Shown: one piece after another, positions 25,124 to 38,229 of the stretch
Position numbering within the stretch: position 1 is the first letter of the stretch
How the letters are laid out: each line of letters starts with the position of its first letter
Source: Welwitschia mirabilis
Taxonomy: Eukaryota > Gnetophyta > Gnetopsida > Welwitschiales
Assembly (NCBI GenBank): GCA_051453625.1
Contig: JBOZIK010000001.1
Coordinates: 223,389,221 to 223,453,220 of the forward strand
Reading direction: 5' to 3'
Length of the DNA: 64,000 bases
Translations under genes and position numbers: made by a program
Notes under the pieces: generated by a model
Databases searched by the model: none
The model's input: the letters and a program-made list of their open reading frames with translations, nothing else
Told to the model about the DNA's origin: nothing

Positions 25124-28100
25124 CTGGTTGACCTTAGTTAATTTAAGTTAGAATGTTAATTTACACTTGATAAGGATTTTTTCCTTGATTATATTTCCCT
25201 ACTATCTAATTTGTTCTTTTAGCTTTAGCTTATTTTTTGTTAAGACATACAATTCACATGTTTAGCCTCTTAAGTATTCTTGTTTCATCAAATTAATATT
25301 TATATTTATCATGTTTTACCTATGAAATAATGTCAAGTGTTTAAATTGCTAAAATATATGTTTATATTATTTTATAAGGTTAATTTAAACCTAAGAAGCT
25401 GACACTAAAATGCATCAAGAAATGTGAGGATCATTCTAAAGTGATCACATTCATTAGAATGATGATGCAATAAATTAGGATTAGAACTTTTGAGATATAA
25501 GTTATGTTAACTTATGAGTCACANNNNNNNNNNNNNNNNNNNNNNNNNNNNNNNNNNNNNNNNNNNNNNNNNNNNNNNNNNNNNNNNNNNNNNNNNNNNN
25601 NNNNNNNNNNNNNNNNNNNNNNNNNNNNNNNNNNNNNNNNNNNNNNNNNNNNNNNNNNNNNNNNNNNNNNNNNNNNNNNNNNNNNNNNNNNNNNNNNNNN
25701 NNNNNNNNNNNNNNNNNNNNNNNNNNNNNNNNNNNNNNNNNNNNNNNNNNNNNNNNNNNNNNNNNNNNNNNNNNNNNNNNNNNNNNNNNNNNNNNNNNNN
25801 NNNNNNNNNNNNNNNNNNNNNNNNNNNNNNNNNNNNNNNNNNNNNNNNNNNNNNNNNNNNNNNNNNNNNNNNNNNNNNNNNNNNNNNNNNNNNNNNNNNN
25901 NNNNNNNNNNNNNNNNNNNNNNNNNNNNNNNNNNNNNNNNNNNNNNNNNNNNNNNNNNNNNNNNNNNNNNNNNNNNNNNNNNNNNNNNNNNNNNNNNNNN
26001 NNNNNNNNNNNNNNNNNNNNNNNNNNNNNNNNNNNNNNNNNNNNNNNNNNNNNNNNNNNNNNNNNNNNNNNNNNNNNNNNNNNNNNNNNNNNNNNNNNNN
26101 NNNNNNNNNNNNNNNNNNNNNNNNNNNNNNNNNNNNNNNNNNNNNNNNNNNNNNNNNNNNNNNNNNNNNNNNNNNNNNNNNNNNNNNNNNNNNNNNNNNN
26201 NNNNNNNNNNNNNNNNNNNNNNNNTTCTTAAGTGGAAATATTGTTTTATAATATCTATGTTGAATGGTGGTATGCTTACACTCTATGGCTATATAACCTT
26301 GTGCACTCCTTATTAAGAGGATGTTTGGAATCATATTGATTTCATTGAGCATATTTTATGTATTTTTTTGAAAAATGCCATGGCTACTTAAGTGCTTCTA
26401 GCTAGGGGCCTAGTCCTTTAATACATGGAGCTAAATATGTATTGTTCTTACCCATTTAAGGATTTGTTGTAGTAATTACTCAAATTCATATATAATAAAG
26501 GCTAAATTTTAATGATAATTTTTACCCTTAATGCTTTTTATTATTATTTATGTTTGTCTATGTGATTTTATGTTTTATTTCTTTTGACATTAATGTATTT
26601 TATAGTTGATAATATATCTTATCCTTTTTATTAGTATATTTTTATAGTTAAAATTAATTGTAGCCATGACATAATTACTATAATTTTTTGGGCATGATTA
26701 GAACTATGATTAGCTATAACATGTAAAGCTAATTATATTTTAGATCTAAATTTATTTTTTTCTCTACATTATCATTGAGTGAACCACTTGTTGCTTTTAT
26801 AATATTTCATTTTACCTTAAAAACTTTTTACTTTGACAATCTTTGCGTAGTAACTAACTATCATAAGTTTAGTAACATTTACATACTTCATTTGAAAGAA
26901 AAACTTTCCTTTCACTTTTAATTTGAAGATACTATACTATGATTGCAAATTTTGTGTTATCATTATGGAGCATTTAATGTTGAAGCTTTCCAATTAGTAA
27001 TATTTTATACTTTTGTACTTTCTTTTGATTTATTTAGAATTTATTATAATTTTAGATGCATATTAATCCCTCTAAATTAGGAAGAATTTAATGTAAGAAT
27101 GAGAACAAGTTATATCATTTTATTTAAAGGTTTTAAATTCATCACTAGGACATGATTTACGCTCTTCTTGAATCTTAACTTTTTACTTTTCATGCAGATA
27201 TGAATAGCAATAGCCAGTTATGCCCTTTCTTGTATGACAGTTATTTAAACATTAGCTTATTATTTTTGTTACCTTTTTTTTTTGAAATTTAAACATTATA
27301 TATAAAGTATTTATAGTTTTTTTATCATTATGAAATTTTGTAAAACCTAATATTTTTCTATCCTTTGTAATAAATAGTTCTTTTGATGTGTTTTGGTATT
27401 ATAGTTTTTTAAGTTTGGGTATATAGTAGCTTTAGGGTTTAAATTTTCGTGAGGGTCATAATTTTTTTAATTCTATATTAACTTAGAATTAGAAATTAGA
27501 AATTTTATTAAATTATTATAAATTTATATGTTTACATTCTCAATGTATATTATGATATTTAAATAAAGTGGTTAAATTATTTTATTATGATAGGAATACT
27601 TATGCTGTTAACTTTCCTAAGTAATCATCTTTGTCTATGTATTTACACATTGTTACTTACACTAGTGATATTTGTTAATGATCAAATTTAATTATGGCTT
27701 CTTTATTGTACAAACTTGTGTTATAAATGAATTATGTAAATCTAATGTCAACAATAAAATCCTAGAATAATAAATGATTTATGATCTATTACAATTCATA
27801 ACCTAATTACTAGAATTACTAACTTCATAAATCCTCAACAAAATTAATCTTCATCATGTATAGTATTATCAAATAATGTTAGAAACTATTACTTTAAACC
27901 ATTATTGATATATTCTCTTCCAAAATTTAGAGTTTCATGGTGAAAAGCTCCTTATCTACATGTGCAATAATATAAAACCGTCATTCATGCTTTTGAACCT
28001 TATCCCCTTAACAAAGTAGATGATTCAAAATTAGTCTATTTTAGGTATACTCTAAAAGAAAAAGCTATGAACTAGTATATTTTCTTCAAACCCCTTCCCA

Positions 28101-28300
28101 TCATAACTGGGGATACATTAAAATGAATTTTCTTAAATTATTTCTTTTAACACATGAGTCTTAAGTCTTTAAAAAAGAAATCATGAATTATATGAAAAAG
28201 ATAATGAAACATTTTATAACATATTTGATCGATTTAGAAATTTAGTGATAAGATATCCATAGCATGTCTATAAGCATGGTAGATTAATTTAATTTTATTA
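25124..28300. other. AT-rich unclassified region with a 701 bp gap
   Basis: The gap is at 25524-26224. I found no domain traces. By position it may contain the 5' LTR and leader of the Tat/Athila-like host element, whose 5' end I could not place. Confidence 0.4.
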
Positions 28301-28813
28301 TATTAGATTAAAATTATTGAATAAGCAATGATTAAAAATAATGACAAGGAAAAAATTTCTTAGAAAAACAGATGAACGAAGCATGGTAATTCATGAAAAA
28401 CCTTAGTGAAAATTCTAAGAAATGGAAAACACCAGCATTGATGACTCATAATAGGAAATAATCCAAATTTTCAAGTGTGTTTATTGTAGACAATCTTCTT
28501 TAGTAAATAAAAAATTTGAAGAACTTATAAAGAAAATCATCATCATGAAATTTAAAACGCTTCATCCTACTAAAACATGTATTATGTATAATAGTATCAT
28601 AAATGAAATACAAGAATTTCATTTAATTTTAATCTTTCCAGAGGTATTAGCAAAAGAAGTGGATGTTATTAACATGGATAATAAAGGAAGACCCTTTAGA
28701 ACTCTAATTAGAAGAAACATTATAATTCTTAATAGATAAATTTACAAAATTTCGTTAACCCCATAAACTGCCAAACAAATCATGCAAATTTATTTAAAAC
28801 CACAATAAAAAGT
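28301..28813 (+). pseudogene. Possible left part of host gypsy gag, cut by copia insertion
   Basis: A 64-codon open frame (28545-28739) includes TCIMYNSIINEIQEFHL, which loosely resembles a worn zinc-knuckle region, followed by NMDNKGRPF, similar in style to the Tat/Athila gag tail. The evidence is weak. It rests mainly on the position just left of the copia element whose right flank continues into host protease and RT. Confidence 0.35.
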
Positions 28814-30313
28814 TGTTGAAAAATTTAGTTTTGACGATCTCACTTGTCAAATATTTTGTGTGAATGTGTAGACAGGTCAATAATAAGACCATCAGATATT
28901 GATAGGCTTTAGAACATGATGGATCTTCAAAGAAATCACCTTAAAAAAAGGATCAATTGATAAAATACAAAATTAATTATTTGAAGATGTCTAGCAAACT
29001 GAAGACAACTTGAGCGAAGACATCTAAGAAATTAAAGACATCTTAAATGTACTAGAATTCAAGTCACAAGCTATAAGATAATTATCATATTCAAGATGAC
29101 TAAGCTAAAAGTTGAATTTGACATAAATGAAAAAATCTACATGTTTGAAGATGTCTATACCGATTTGAAATAGGTAACAGAGTTAATTTGGTTTTTGACT
29201 AATATCTTACATTTTAGGTGAGCTATGAACTTGTTAATTACAAATTTGTGATTAGGAGGTTCAAGATTACTACAAAGCAAAATTCATTAAAATCTGGGCA
29301 AGTTAGTTGAAGACATCTATAAGGTGAATATGTTTGATTGTTAGTAGATGTTTACAAAAGTAAAGACATCTTGGACCAAAGTTCATGTCAATAAAAATTG
29401 AAGTTATTTACCTGATACCTAAATATTGCCCATCTATTATGTAGTGATTACAACGTTAAAAGGCTACATTTCAAGCTTAAATGACTAAATCTTCCTTAAC
29501 CATATAAAGCCTCGATGTTATGAAATAAAGAAAAACTTTTGAACTTTAATGACTACATAATTAAAGAAATCTTGGCATTTCATTAATTAAATAAAATATA
29601 GAACAATGAATAAACGAGTGAAAGGAACCTTTCACGAAGAATCAAAGGCATCATTTACAAAGAGATTGCATTACTTTTATTATTTGATCTTAGATCTTCA
29701 TTGCTATTATCTTCATTCATACTCTTGATGATAACAACAATATTAAAGAGCTCAAATCTTTATCAAAGCTAAATATTTAGGTTATTATTGTATTGTACTT
29801 TTTGTTTTACATTATGGATTATCTTATTATTGAATATTACTATAAGTCCATTCTTGAATATTGAACACCTTGTAAGGTAACCCTTGTAGGGGTGTGCATT
29901 TGAGATTGTGTTTGCAAGTACTTGTTTGATGTAAGGTTCTTGGTGAGCCAGAAAACCATTAATCCCTTATGAAAAAGAGAGTGTTGCCTTGTGAAAAGAC
30001 TCTCACTTGTATAAAGGTTTGTGGTGCACCTATGAAAACCACTATTCCCTTTGGGGGAAGAGAGTTTTACCTTACAAAAAGACTCTCATTTGTTGTAAGG
30101 TTCATGGTATGCTAGAAAATCACTATTTTCTTATAGGTTAAGAATATTTNNNNNNNNNNNNNNNNNNNNNNNNNNNNNNNNNNNNNNNNNNNNNNNNNNN
30201 NNNNACATTATCTTGGTAAGGTATTCTTATTATGCAATTTCATTTTATTGATAATTTAAATGTTATTTTATGGAACTAATTCACCCCTCTCCTCTAAGTT
30301 TAAACAATCCTTA
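28814..30313 (+). repeat. 5' LTR of copia element
   Basis: It starts TGTTG and ends CTTA beside the primer-binding site. It aligns with 35519-36931 throughout, including the TAGACAGGT block and the two CTTGTAAGG blocks. A 55 bp gap is at 30150-30204. Confidence 0.75.
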
Positions 30314-30315
30314 AG

Positions 30316-30330
30316 TGGTATTAGAGTAGG
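30316..30330 (+). other. Primer-binding site, tRNA-Met type
   Basis: TGGTATTAGAGTAGG differs from the usual TGGTATCAGAGC start by C-to-T changes and lies two bases after the 5' LTR, as expected. Confidence 0.7.
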
Positions 30331-30369
30331 TACTATAAAAAGAAGTAACTTTCTTGAGTAAACAATTAA

Positions 30370-32000
30370 AGGGGTGCCATCCATTAGACCTCCACTCTTT
30401 GATGGAATAAACTATGCCTATTGGAAGATGAGGATGCTAATGTACTTACAGTATTTTAAGTTTTAAATATGGTAAATCATAGAAAAAGGTTATAAAGATT
30501 CTATGGAAACCATTATAAATGCTACAGGCAATACCATTACTTAAATAAAAAAAGGAAAAATTAAAAAGACAATGAAAAAGCTGCTTTTATGTATGACTCT
30601 AAAGCTAAAAATGCACTTTATTCTACTTTATCTATAAAAGAGTTTAATAGAATAGAAGGTTTCAAAATGGCACAAGAAATTTGGAATGTTCTAGTTAGAA
30701 CATATGAAGGCACTTCATTGTGAAACAATTAAAGCTTCTAATATGGACAAACTAATTCGAGAATCTCAAGATAAACCATGGAGAAAGAGTTCATGAGTAC
30801 TTTACCATAGTTTTCAACATTGTGAATGCAATACATCACATTAGAAAAGATCTTCTGGAAGCAAAGGTAATACAAAAATTTGTTAGATCACTAACCCTTA
30901 ATTATAGGTCTAAAACTATATCTATAGAAAAGTCTAGAGATTTTAACATAATANNNNNNNAAGAGCTATAAAGTTCTCTTACAGCATATGAAATAAATCT
31001 CATACAAGATGGGGCATTAAAAGAAAATTCTATTGCACTTAAGGCAAGCCAAAGTACATGTCAGAGATGAAAAGAAAAGGTAAAGAAAGAATAGAAAGAA
31101 GATGACTCTAATGATGAAAATGAAGAACTTACCTTCATTATAAAAAGAGTAAAGAGACTTCTTGCATGCAAATACAACAAAAGGAAGGACTTCAAAAAAC
31201 CATCTAGCTTTCTAGCCAAAGGTAAATCTAAAGGTAAGTATTCTAATAATACTTTTTTTCTAGATATTTCAAAAGTAGATAGTTAGGTATGTAAAGGAAG
31301 AAACTTATAATCTTGGAATGCCCTAGTACTGACAGATTGTAGGAAGAAGAAGAAATATTTCTTTATAGGATGAGATGATGATAAAGAGGCAACAAAAGAA
31401 AAAACATTTAATAATGAGAAAGAATATCCTTCATACATAACCATTACACACCTTTAAGAAGAAGATGATGAGTCAAAAGAAGAGTGTAATCTAAAAAGTG
31501 AAGATGATACAAGTATGAGTATTCAAGAAAAATACATTGTAATTTTTGAAGATTTTATTAATCTATAAAAATTATGCACTAAGATGAAAAAACTGTTTCA
31601 CAGTCATGAAGAAGCTTATATACAAGAAAAGGATGCTTGAAAAAAGTTATCCTTTAAAAACTAAGCTCTTAAAGCTAAGGTTGATAGCCTAACATGTGTT
31701 TTGGAGAATGTAAAATAGGAACTTTCAAACTTAAAGAAAATCATTAAAACATTTACACAACATAAGAAGACTTTGAATATCATGCTTAGGTAAAGTAGAA
31801 ATCCAAACGACAAGAGTGGATTGGGACACAATGAAGTCACAACTGATACTTCATCTTCTCTATACGAAAAATGGAACTACAAGATAAGGTATGAACGTTT
31901 TGCATTTACAAATAATATTAGTTTCTATTATTGGCATAGTAGAGATCATTATTAGTGTAGATTTCCAATGAAATTTAAAAACACGTATTATACTAACAAT
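30370..32000 (+). pseudogene. Copia gag remnant (UBN2-type)
   Basis: The frame opens with RPPLFDGINYAYWKMRM, the hallmark N-terminus of plant copia gag. It continues with KAKNALYSTLSIKEFNRIEG and QEIWNVLVRTYEGT, then SIALKASQST, an acidic linker, coiled-coil-like Lys/Glu-rich sequence (about 31.5-31.75 kb) and a worn zinc-knuckle region (about 31.92-31.98 kb) where Cys codons read Tyr. Several in-frame stops stand where Trp or Gln is expected. There is a 7 bp gap at 30954-30960. Confidence 0.8.
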
Positions 32001-33114
32001 GCCAAGAGGCATAGTAGAGTGATACATCATTTTGTACGTGATAAACTAAGAAACGTTTAGATACCACAATCAAAATCAACACCCCTAATGCAAACTACCT
32101 TGAAAAGTACTTCTAATGAATTCAATATTTATTAAGAAAATCTAGAGGAATAAAGTATAGACATGAAAATGAAAAGGACTTAATAAAGCATAAGAGACGC
32201 AACAAAGGCATGGTTATATAAGATATTATTGATCTACCTAGTAATGTGGTCTAAAAATATCAAGGCAATGAAATATATATTAATTCATACAAGAATTTGG
32301 AGATTGAGCATTGCCAAATTAGGAAAATAAATTGGTAATATCCTTTAACATCTTAACTCTATTGCATTTATCTTATGAGTTGAGATTATGATTAGATGTA
32401 GTTGATGTAGTTAAAGTTAAATTTTGTGTGTAATATTTCTCTTTTCAAAGTAGTATTATTATGTTTATATTAGTCATAGATTCTATTTCAAAAATTCTAG
32501 AACTTTCATTATAGACATCTTTAGTTTTGTAAACATCTTTGGTAGAGACATCTTAAGATTTTTAAATGTCTTAAAAGTAGATGTCTTGAGTTTCATGGAC
32601 ATCTTCAAAGGATTGGTATGCTATTTTATCTTTTTAAAATAGATATCTTAAGTTTTATAGATGTTTTGATAGTAGAAAAATGTATTTAAAATTTTATAAA
32701 GGAGATATCTTTAAGATTGTAGATGTCTACTTTTTGTGTTTTAGATGTTTTCTAGGTTGTAGACATCTTGACTGTACTATTGCAGAAATTAAAAATGCAC
32801 TAAAACCTAGGGGTTTGACCCTTTTTATTTATAAAATGATCATTAAATATCATTTCAAGTCCCCATTTAATAGATGTCTCTTTCAAAATATTTTTTGTAC
32901 TTCATTTTCTTAGATTCTTTGACAAAACATCTTGGGTCTTTAAGATGTCTTAACAACAAGCAAGAATAAGGTTTTCTCTTAAACAAGTACATATTTTTTA
33001 TAGTTTTTGCATTTTAATTGATCTTTTATCAGTTTCTTATTCTATCTTACAAAAATGATTTGAAGAAATGTAGTAAGAACTTAAGGGAAAGAACAAACCT
33101 TAGAACAATAAAGA
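32001..33114 (+). other. Non-coding internal segment rich in AGACATCT/AGATGTCT motifs
   Basis: Between gag and the second frame lies a 1.1 kb stretch. Its 32.5-32.95 kb part has about ten copies of the octamer AGACATCT or its complement AGATGTCT and near variants. The same octamers occur in both LTRs. No protein trace was seen. Confidence 0.6.
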
Positions 33115-33815
33115 TCCCAATATGAACCTCAGTTCTATCATGAGGTAGCTACAAGAAGATTCAAAACTTGGTTCATAACTCAATCATTGCAGAAAGAACC
33201 CTTGGATTCTAGAAAAAGAGTAGAGATCAACTTATGAGTTACTTTTTTTAGCTAGGATGGGAAATGATTCTTTAACTAAACCAACCTATTCCAGATTCAG
33301 TAGTAAGAGAATTTTATGTCAACATTCATGAAATAGATGATAACACAGGTGCCTTTTAAACACAAGTTAGAGATACTTCTTTACACATTATTCCTAGCTT
33401 TATTAATTCATTACTTAACATAGATGATATGGATATCCCTCAGATTTGTACTCATTCATTCAAAGAAATATTTAGTTCTAGAGTTGTCAATGTGTCTTGA
33501 TGTAGTATGAGCAATGTTTTATTTGGGTATATTAGAATGAATTTTGTTGAAAATTTTGAGAGAAAAGATATGATACCAAATGTCTCAATTCTTAGTTTGA
33601 TAACTTTCTACAACATTTTCATCAAAGGAGGTAGTTATAACTATTATAAACTAATTTAAACTTTTGTAGTATATTACTTACTCACTAGATTATAGATAAA
33701 TTTGAGTTTTATTTTGTGCATGGGTATCATCTCTTTATTTCATAAGGGGTATACTTTTGGTCACCCTTGTCTTATTAGCTTAATTTTTAGTAGCAAATAT
33801 TTCAGTTTCATAAGT
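33115..33815 (+). pseudogene. Degraded plant-retroelement ORF in place of pol
   Basis: In one broken frame I read YEPQFYHEVATRRF, PDSVVREFYVNIHEIDD, TSLHIIPSFINSLLNI, NVSILSLITFYNIFIKGG and LCMGIISLFHKGYTFGHP. This order resembles the 'putative plant transposon protein' domain often found in pol-less plant LTR elements. Its function is unknown. At least six stops and one frameshift interrupt it. The assignment is from memory of the family's look. Confidence 0.55.
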
Positions 33816-35504
33816 TAATCTCATTCATTAGAAGAACTCATTGGCAAAATTTAGTGAAAAACACAGAGTACCAATACACCAAGAGAGGGCATAAGCAGGA
33901 GGACACCATAGTATCAGCATTTATTTTGTAGTGCTACTCATAGCTCTTCTTTAGTGAAAAAGGGATTAAAGGCAATCACTAAAGTGGTTGATAAAATTGG
34001 AATAACTCTTTTAATAATTAAGAAACGTAGATCTACAATAAGAAAGGGTGAAGCATCAGTAGAGAGTTAGGAATCCATGAGGAATTCCATGTGGTCAGAC
34101 TCAGAGGAGAAGTCAGAAGAAGAGGAGAAAATAGGACCTTCAACTCCATTTGACAGGTTATAACCTAGGCAGGGTAGTCAACAATGAATATTTAGAGGAG
34201 TCTTCTAGATATGAGGTACAGGCTCAAGGGGAGTATCAAACTTCCATAGAGGAACATGTGTAAGAGGAGCAATAAGTTCTAGTTTCTTCATAGTAGAGGC
34301 AAGCTTAGCAAGAGGTAGAGTCTGAGAGCTTGGATGCACCTCCTTTTATCTTTTGTCATTCATGTTACAAGATTTCATTTTGTTGTCTAACTTAACTACC
34401 TTTACCTCATTCCACAATATAATTACCATCACCACGTATACCTTCTCTACCTCCATTGCTTTTACCATCACCATAGCCATCTCATATTGAACTCATATAG
34501 GTAGAACCAATTTTCTCTATGTAGTTACCTCCATTCTTTCCAAAGACTACCATTTCCACTTTATTTGGAATGTATATAACTTATTAAATGTACCAATGTA
34601 TAAGAAAATAGGCCTATGAAGGCTTTAATGAGACATCTTGTTGTCTCTCTAGGAAGAGGCACACTTCAGCTTCCACTTCCTCATCATTCTATAGCCACCC
34701 AACCTTCACCACCCATGACAACGATGATAGTAATGAAGAAGATCAAGACATGCATTACATGAATGATTCAATTCTTAGTAATTAGAGCCTTTTATGATGT
34801 CAAAAAAGGGAAAGAAGTATTAACAAATCATTGATAGATCAGTAACTTTCAATTTGAGAACATTCTATTAGGCTTGGAGTTCATATTCATGAGATATTGA
34901 ATTGGATCCATGAGTGTCATCATTATTATTGAGGATCCCTATTCATGTTTTGGCATATGTTATTGTTATATGATACTTTTGTTTTTAGTATTATGCTTTC
35001 ATTGAAACACTCTTAATTCTTTTATACTATGATCATTATTGATTAAAATGCTTTTATATGTTACTAGCACATTTTCTATAATATCATGCTCTAATGTTTA
35101 TGGATTATCATTTCCATGAGCACATTCTTTATGATGCATTATTAGCACATAATTTAATTTTATGCTCTAATATATAGCAAATTATCATTAGTATATTTTA
35201 TTTGAAGACTTTTCAAATATTTATGCGCTTCACATTTCTCATGTATATTGGAATGAAAAACACCATGATTTATCAATTATTTTTATGTCTCTAGCTAATT
35301 ACTAAAATGGTTCTCTAACATGTCTTAATCTATTTTTCATGTGATATGTATCTATGTCATTTTATCTAATTTCAAGTGATTCATGTCATGATTTTTCAAT
35401 ATCATTATGCACATTAATTACGTGCATTTTTTTCTAAAATATAAATGTCTAATTTCAATTGATTAGATGAGATTAATGAGATTTACCAAGTTTTGAACAT
35501 CATC
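33816..35504 (+). other. 3' internal region of copia element, no domains recognised
   Basis: Degraded Ser/Pro-rich and acidic fragments appear in several frames (34.0-34.8 kb), perhaps the tail of the preceding ORF. The rest to the polypurine tract looks non-coding. Confidence 0.45.
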
Positions 35505-35515
35505 AAAAAGGAGGA
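35505..35515 (+). other. Polypurine tract of copia element
   Basis: AAAAAGGAGGA lies just before the 3' LTR start. Together with the following bases it resembles the common copia junction AAAGGGGGAGATTGTTGG. Confidence 0.7.
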
Positions 35516-35518
35516 TAT

Positions 35519-36931
35519 TATTGGTAAATGTAGTTTTAATGTTTCCACTTTTTAAATATTTTGTATTAGTATGTAGACAGGTTAATACGAAGAGCACAAG
35601 ACATTGATAGGCCTTAGACCATGATAGATCTTCAAAGACATCACCTCATGAAAAGGATCAGTTGATAAAATATAAAATCAATTGTTTAAAGTTGTCTTAA
35701 GTAAAGATGTCTAAGAAATTGAAGACATTTCATATGTAATATAATTTAAGTAACAGGGTACAAGATGACTATCATATTTAAGATAACCGAGTTAAAAAGT
35801 TAAATCTAATGTAGATGAAGACATTTACATATTTAAAGACGTCTATACTAAGTTGTAATAAGTAATAGAGTTAATTTGGTTTTTGACTAGTATCTTACAT
35901 TTTAGGTGAACTATGAACTTGTACATCATGGATTCATGATTACAAAGGTCTGAGGATACTACAGAGCAAAATTCATTAAAATTTGAGTAAGTTAACTGAA
36001 GACGTTTCCAAGGTAAAGACATCTGACTATTAGTAAACATCTATAAAAATGAAGACATCTCAAACTAAAGTTAAATATCTACCTTTCAAGTTTAAGTAGC
36101 TAGATTTTCCTTGATCATATAAAGCCTTAATATCATAAAACAAAGAAGAACTTTTGGAACTTCAATGAATACGTAGCTAAAGAACTCTTGACACTTCGTT
36201 GATTAAACAAAATATAGAATGATGAATGTATGAGCGAAAAAAAGCCTTTCAAAAAGAATCAAAGGCATCATTTGCAAGGAGCTTGTATTGCTTTCATCAT
36301 TTGGTCTTGGATCTTCATTGTTGTTATCTTTATTCATACCCATGATGATAAAAACAACATCAAGGAGCTTAAATCTTCATAAAAGCTAAATATTTAGTCC
36401 TGTTGTTATATTATACTTTTAGTTTTACAATATAGACTATCTTATTATTGAATATTGTTATATGTTCATTCTTGAATATCAAACACCTTGTAAGGCAATT
36501 CTTGTAGGTGCATACATTTGAGATTGCGTTTATAAGTACTTGTTTGATGTAAGATTATTGGTGAGTTAGAAAACCATTATTTTCTTATGAGGAAAAGCAT
36601 GCTACCTTGTGAGGAAACTTTCACTTATGTCAAGTTTTGTGGTGCACCTGCGAAAATCACTATTCCCTTGAGGGGAAGAGAGTGCTGCCTTATGAGAAGA
36701 CTCTTATTTGTTGTGAGGTTAGTGGTGCATCAAAAAACCACTATTTTCTTATAGGTCAAGAATATTTAGAGGTGTGAGTAGAAGCTACTCTCTGTGTGTG
36801 AATGTACTCAATTTAAGAAACCACGTTATCTTGGTAAGGTGTTGTTATTGTGTAATTTCATTCTATTGTTGATTTAAATTTTATTTGATGGAACTCACTC
36901 ACTCCTCTTCTTTGAGTTTAAATGATTCTCA
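35519..36931 (+). repeat. 3' LTR of copia element
   Basis: It starts TATTGG (TG worn to TA) after the polypurine tract and ends TTCTCA. It aligns with the 5' LTR throughout and supplies the sequence missing from the gap in the 5' copy. Confidence 0.75.
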
Positions 36932-37439
36932 TAAATGGATTAAAGTAATTTAAAAAATATTTTAATAGAATTTCTAACATGAAAAAAATCAATCAAAATT
37001 ATAGTTTTAGATTTTTTTTAGAAGAGTGAAAATATCTAACAACTTCAAACCATAACTCACCACATTTGAAAAACTAGTAACCAAAGATAACCTCCTAGAA
37101 ACACTTAAGTGAATACTTGAAACCAATCTATGAGACAATAAAATTTATAGAAATGTAAAATAACAACTTAAAATCCACTAAATGTATAACAACTAGACTA
37201 GAAAAATAATTTATAAGAAAGTAAAAAACTTAGACTTAGGTAATAAATGATAGACATCTAATGAAGAAACACAAAAGGAATATGATGAAAACAGTGATCC
37301 AATACCTATAACACATGCTCCTACTTTGCATTTTTCTAAATTTTATCAAAAAGATAAGAAAAGAACATGAATAAATCTTAAAATTTTAAAAAAATATAAA
37401 TGTAAGTGCTAAAATTCTTAATGATCTTATCATTTTTAA

Positions 37440-37840
37440 GAGAAAACATATTATTAAAAGAAATTTATTCTTAAGTTAAAACATTAATATTGTAATTTAA
37501 GATTAATTTCCTTATAGGATCTTGATTTTTCCATTATTTTATATAGAATTATTGATCATATCATAGATATATCCTTTTTAGATACTAAAACTAGTATAAA
37601 TATTATGTCTTATTTATTTTTAAGTAATTAGGACTGTAAGATCTTAATACGTATCACTTTGTAAATTAGCTTATTAATATATTTATCAAATGACCTAAAG
37701 AATTGGTTAAAGATATCCTTATACAATTAAATAAATATTATTTTCCAACTAATTTTGTTATGTTATAATAGAGCATAACCATAAAGTTTTCTCTATTATA
37801 TTAGGGATAAAGTTATTAGTTAAATTTATTAATAAAAATA
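37440..37840 (+). pseudogene. Host gypsy aspartic protease remnant
   Basis: LDTKTSINIMSY (starting near 37578) stands where the family has a D-x-G-A-S-x-N-x-M-P active site. Flanking fragments follow the usual protease spacing. The Gly of the active site is lost. Confidence 0.55.
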
Positions 37841-38229
37841 AATATTTTTTAATGTAATTATAGGATGAATTAACATGAATATGAAGATGTTAATCAAGAT
37901 TAAACTTCATCTTTAGATGATATTGACAACTTAATAGCTAATGAAAATCATTTAATCTTGAAAAAAGAATAAGAAACTAGAGATAATTAAATATTTAAAT
38001 GGAATAACTAAAAAAATTAGGATTTTCTTAGAAACTAAGATACTAATGTTTACTTAAGTGAACTATTAAACTCTTAAGAAATGAATGAAATCTACCATCA
38101 CTTAAATTTAAATCATTTTCATACAATCTAAAGTATACATACTTAGGTAATTATTAAACATATCCTATAATTCTTTATATTATTTTAGAATAAAAATTAA
38201 AACCAAGATTATTTAACTTTGAAGAAATA

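Larger units (their letters stand above)
28814..36931 (+). mobile_element. Ty1/copia LTR element without recognisable pol
   Basis: About 8.1 kb with two LTRs (28814-30313, 35519-36931), a tRNA-Met primer-binding site (30316), a copia gag (30370-32000) and a polypurine tract (35505-35515). The internal region shows no copia protease, integrase or RT motif. Instead it carries a second degraded frame (33115-33815) of the plant-specific retroelement type. LTRs agree at very roughly 80% by eye, so insertion is old. The flanks AAAGT and TAAAT do not form a clean duplication. Such gag-bearing, pol-less elements would depend on a partner element for enzymes. Confidence 0.75.
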
